DNA of 24,708 bases, from contig CAZOWL010000068.1 in the NCBI GenBank assembly GCA_964583605.1, positions 1-24,708 of the forward strand. Reading direction: 5' to 3'. Below the pieces are notes generated by a model, which saw nothing but the letters and a program-made list of their open reading frames with translations, made no database searches and had not been told where the DNA came from. A program made the translations under genes and the position numbers. The stretch's first letter is position 1; every line of letters begins with the position of its first letter. Shown here piece after piece: positions 22,428 through 24,708 of this stretch. Origin of the DNA: CAZOWL01 sp964583605 (GTDB taxonomy: Bacteria > Pseudomonadota > Gammaproteobacteria > Chromatiales > Chromatiaceae).

Positions 22428-23825
22428 ATGGAGCTCTCAGCGAATAGCCAGGCGATCGCCTATCTGGTCTCGGCGGTCCTGTTCATTCTGGCCCTCAAGG
22501 GCCTGACGCATCCCGCCTCGGCGCGCCGCGGCAACCTCTACGGCATCCTCGGCATGGCCATCGCAATCGGGGCGACTCTGGCTGGCAGCGAGGTCCAGAG
22601 CTATGGCCTCATCCTGCCGGCCGTCGTGATCGGTGCCGTGATCGGCGCCGTCGTGGCGATGCGCATCCAGATGACGGCAATGCCACAACTGGTCGCGGCG
22701 CTGCACAGCTTCGTCGGGCTCGCCGCTGTGCTCGTGGCAATCGGCACCTTCCTCAACCGCCGCGCGGCCGAGACCCTGGACGCGGTGCTGATGGGCGAGC
22801 TCTCCGCCGGCATCGTCATCGGTGCCATCACCTTCACGGGCTCAGTGGTCGCCTTCGGCAAGCTGCAGGGGCTCCTGACCGGCAAGCCGGTGCGCTTCAC
22901 CGGCCAGCACCTGCTCAACGCGGCCATGGGCCTCGCCACAGTGGCGCTCGCTGTGCACTTCGCGATGACGGGTAATCTGTTGTCGCTGGTTCTGATCACC
23001 CTGCTCGCGCTGACGCTCGGTACGACCTTGATCATCCCGATCGGTGGCGCGGACATGCCGGTGGTCATCTCGATGCTGAACAGCTATTCGGGGTGGGCCG
23101 CGGCGGCGACGGGTTTCTCGCTCGGCAACAACCTCCTGATCATCGTTGGGGCCTTGGTCGGCTGCTCGGGCGCCATCCTCTCCTACATCATGTGCCGTGC
23201 GATGAACCGCTCGATCTTTAATGTCGTGTTCGGCGGCTTCGGGACGGACGGCAGCGAGCCCAGTGCGACGGGCCAGGCGACTGAGCAGGGGATCCGGTCG
23301 GCCTCGATCGAGGATGCGGTCTACTGGATGGAGGACGCTGGCAAGGTCGTCATCGTCCCAGGGTACGGGATGGCCGTGGCGCAGGCCCAGCATGCGCTCA
23401 AAGAGCTGATGGAGCTGCTCGAGCAGCGCGGTGTCGAGGTTCTGTTCGCGATCCATCCGGTGGCCGGCCGCATGCCTGGGCACATGAATGTGCTGTTGGC
23501 CGAGGCGGATATCCCCTACGATCGGGTCCTCGAGATGGATGAGATCAACCCGGGATTTCCGAGCACCGATGTGGCCCTAGTCGTCGGCGCCAATGACGTC
23601 GTCAACCCCGCCGCCAAGGAGGACAAGGGCAGCCCAATCTATGGGATGCCGATCCTCGAAGCGGGGCGCGCGCGGCAGGTCTATTTCCTCAAGCGCTCGC
23701 TCAGGCCCGGCTACTCGGGGGTCGACAATCTGCTCTTCTACCAAGAGAACACCTCGCTCATATTCGGTGACGCGAAAGACACCATCGAGGGGATGGTGAA
23801 CGCACTCAAAGGCGCGCGGCACTGA
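22428..23825 (+). CDS. pntB: NAD(P) transhydrogenase subunit beta (PntB)
   Basis: The membrane and NADP(H)-binding subunit (rest of domain II plus domain III). About eight membrane segments fill residues 1-265, including AMRIQMTAMPQLVAALHSFVGLAA and the conserved GGADMPVVISMLNSYSGWAA. The C-terminal NADP domain has VIVPGYGMAVAQAQHAL, IHPVAGRMPGHMNVLLAEA, VGANDVVNPAA and the KRS-x-x-PGYSGVDN-x-LF block. I prefer ATG 22428 (MELSANS), since the upstream TTG 22416 adds four residues not typical of the family. The 465-aa length is normal. It ends the pnt operon and overlaps by 20 bp the read-through tail of the convergent MEKHLA gene. Confidence 0.96.
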   Translation: MELSANSQAIAYLVSAVLFILALKGLTHPASARRGNLYGILGMAIAIGATLAGSEVQSYGLILPAVVIGAVIGAVVAMRIQMTAMPQLVAALHSFVGLAAVLVAIGTFLNRRAAETLDAVLMGELSAGIVIGAITFTGSVVAFGKLQGLLTGKPVRFTGQHLLNAAMGLATVALAVHFAMTGNLLSLVLITLLALTLGTTLIIPIGGADMPVVISMLNSYSGWAAAATGFSLGNNLLIIVGALVGCSGAILSYIMCRAMNRSIFNVVFGGFGTDGSEPSATGQATEQGIRSASIEDAVYWMEDAGKVVIVPGYGMAVAQAQHALKELMELLEQRGVEVLFAIHPVAGRMPGHMNVLLAEADIPYDRVLEMDEINPGFPSTDVALVVGANDVVNPAAKEDKGSPIYGMPILEAGRARQVYFLKRSLRPGYSGVDNLLFYQENTSLIFGDAKDTIEGMVNALKGARH

Positions 23826-24615
23826 GCGCGCCGGTGATCGGCGACGGTACAAGAAGTCCCGGCGCACCTGAGGGTGGAGCCAGGAGCACGGCACCGGACG
23901 AGGCAGTTTGCCGCCGGTCAATGGAGCGGTCCGGCCCGCGCGCTCGAGACTGCCATCTTCTCCTTCGGTGTGGAGCCCGCTCGCAGGAATAGCCCAGAGG
24001 TCGAGGACGGCGTGGTCCTGCAGCGCTCCTTCCACGGTATCGAGCAGAAACAGCCCCCGCACCTGCTCTGCACCACCAGCGTGCTGTGCTGCACGGCACC
24101 GTGTGAACGCTGGCCTCAGGCATGAAACCAGCGCCATAAAGTGGGTCCCACTCGGCGAAGGTAGCGGCCTGGCCGCGGGGCTCGCCATCCGCATCGCTCA
24201 AGGTCCAGACTGTGGCGTGGCGGATCGCGAAGCGTTTGCCCGTGCGCGACACGCGGACGCCCGAGTAATCATCGATGTAGCCCCGCGCGGCGACCTGCTC
24301 CAGCAGGCGTGCCCGCTCGGCCCGGTCAGGCGCCTTGGCGGTCAGGCGCGAGGGCATCTGTGTCATCTCTTCCCACGAGAGCTCGAATAGCGCGAGCGCC
24401 GTGCGATTGGCGTAAGTCAGGATCGGATCGGCCGCCCGATTGTGGGACAGGAGCACGAAGGGCGCATCGAACAGCCACTCGGCCGCCTCTACGTCCGATA
24501 GGTCCCGCTCCAATAGGTCCCGGCCAGTGAGCCGGTGCAGGCTGCGCCTCAGGAGCGTCACGTGATCGACCAGATACAGGTTGTCCGGTCCCGGATGGGG
24601 CAAGGGCATCTTCAT
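23806..24615 (-). CDS. MEKHLA-domain protein with an apparent stop-codon loss
   Basis: A MEKHLA-domain protein, a PAS-like fold also found at the end of some plant transcription factors and as a stand-alone bacterial protein of about 150-160 aa; function unknown. The domain runs from LVDHVTLLRRSLHRLTGRDL to RGQAATFAEWDPL, including DAPFVLLSHNRAADPILTYANRTALALFELSWEEMTQMPSRLT (split here for reading: DAPFVLLSHN, DPILTYANRTALALFE, MPSRLTAKAP) and GYIDDYSGVRVS. Relatives stop at this point. Here the next codon is TAT (24138-24136), one base from TAA/TAG, and the frame runs another 110 residues of Arg- and Ala-rich sequence with no family likeness, ending antisense to the 3' tip of pntB. The start is taken at ATG 24615 because TTG 24660 has no ribosome site. 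Confidence 0.7.
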   Translation of the reverse strand: MKMPLPHPGPDNLYLVDHVTLLRRSLHRLTGRDLLERDLSDVEAAEWLFDAPFVLLSHNRAADPILTYANRTALALFELSWEEMTQMPSRLTAKAPDRAERARLLEQVAARGYIDDYSGVRVSRTGKRFAIRHATVWTLSDADGEPRGQAATFAEWDPLYGAGFMPEASVHTVPCSTARWWCRAGAGAVSARYRGRSAAGPRRPRPLGYSCERAPHRRRRWQSRARGPDRSIDRRQTASSGAVLLAPPSGAPGLLVPSPITGALSAARL

Positions 24616-24708
24616 CTCGTCTCGGCCGCCTTGATCGGCTCCGGATATAGTGATACCCAAATTTGAGACAGCCCCTTAAGGTAGAGCGAGAGACCTCAAG
24701 AGGGGCGA

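Overview
The window looks like a chromosomal segment of a high-GC gammaproteobacterium, most likely a purple sulfur bacterium or close relative (Chromatiaceae/Chromatiales). This rests on protein flavour: split PntAA/PntAB/PntB, a DUF1134 protein, PpsR, cobalamin genes, and intergenic repeats of a kind common in that group. It is an inference from recognition, not a phylogeny. No rRNA, tRNA or CRISPR array was seen.

Layout. (1) 1-3570: the 3' part of a bacteriocin-type ABC exporter, then a graveyard of accessory DNA. It holds an IS91-type transposase scrap fused to a decayed type I methylase (hsdM), an intact-looking MntA/HepT (MNT/HEPN) toxin-antitoxin pair, and at least two further decayed fragments. 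(2) 3576-12264, all on the minus strand: a stress island. In transcription order it is a membrane histidine kinase, an NtrC-type sigma54 response regulator, two Hsp20 genes, a KefB-like K+/H+ antiporter, a third Hsp20 and a periplasmic DegP/HtrA protease. (3) 12428-17995, minus strand: cobalamin genes cobT, a doubly broken cobQ, and cobD, interrupted by an NYN-LOTUS putative RNase gene and a repeat-rich spacer. (4) 17999-19877: a DUF1134 envelope protein, a TetR-type regulator and an unrecognised conserved-looking protein. (5) 20054-24660: ppsR, the pntAA-pntAB-pntB transhydrogenase operon behind a good sigma70-type promoter, and a convergent MEKHLA-domain gene that seems to have lost its stop codon.

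The most interesting signal is regulatory. Both Hsp20 transcription units have the same upstream layout: a GG-N10-GC sigma54-type promoter, preceded by two copies of a 15-bp palindrome, CGGyCA-NNN-TGGCCG. Centre-to-centre spacing within each pair is exactly 33 bp. The promoter-proximal palindrome lies about 86 bp from the -12 GC in one case and about 75 bp in the other, a difference of about one helical turn. The adjacent sigma54 activator with its membrane sensor is the obvious candidate to bind these sites. I infer a dedicated two-component, RpoN-dependent heat/envelope-stress regulon covering three small heat-shock proteins, DegP and perhaps KefB. Its gene content recalls the transmissible locus of stress tolerance (tLST/LHR), but with its own sensor-regulator pair.
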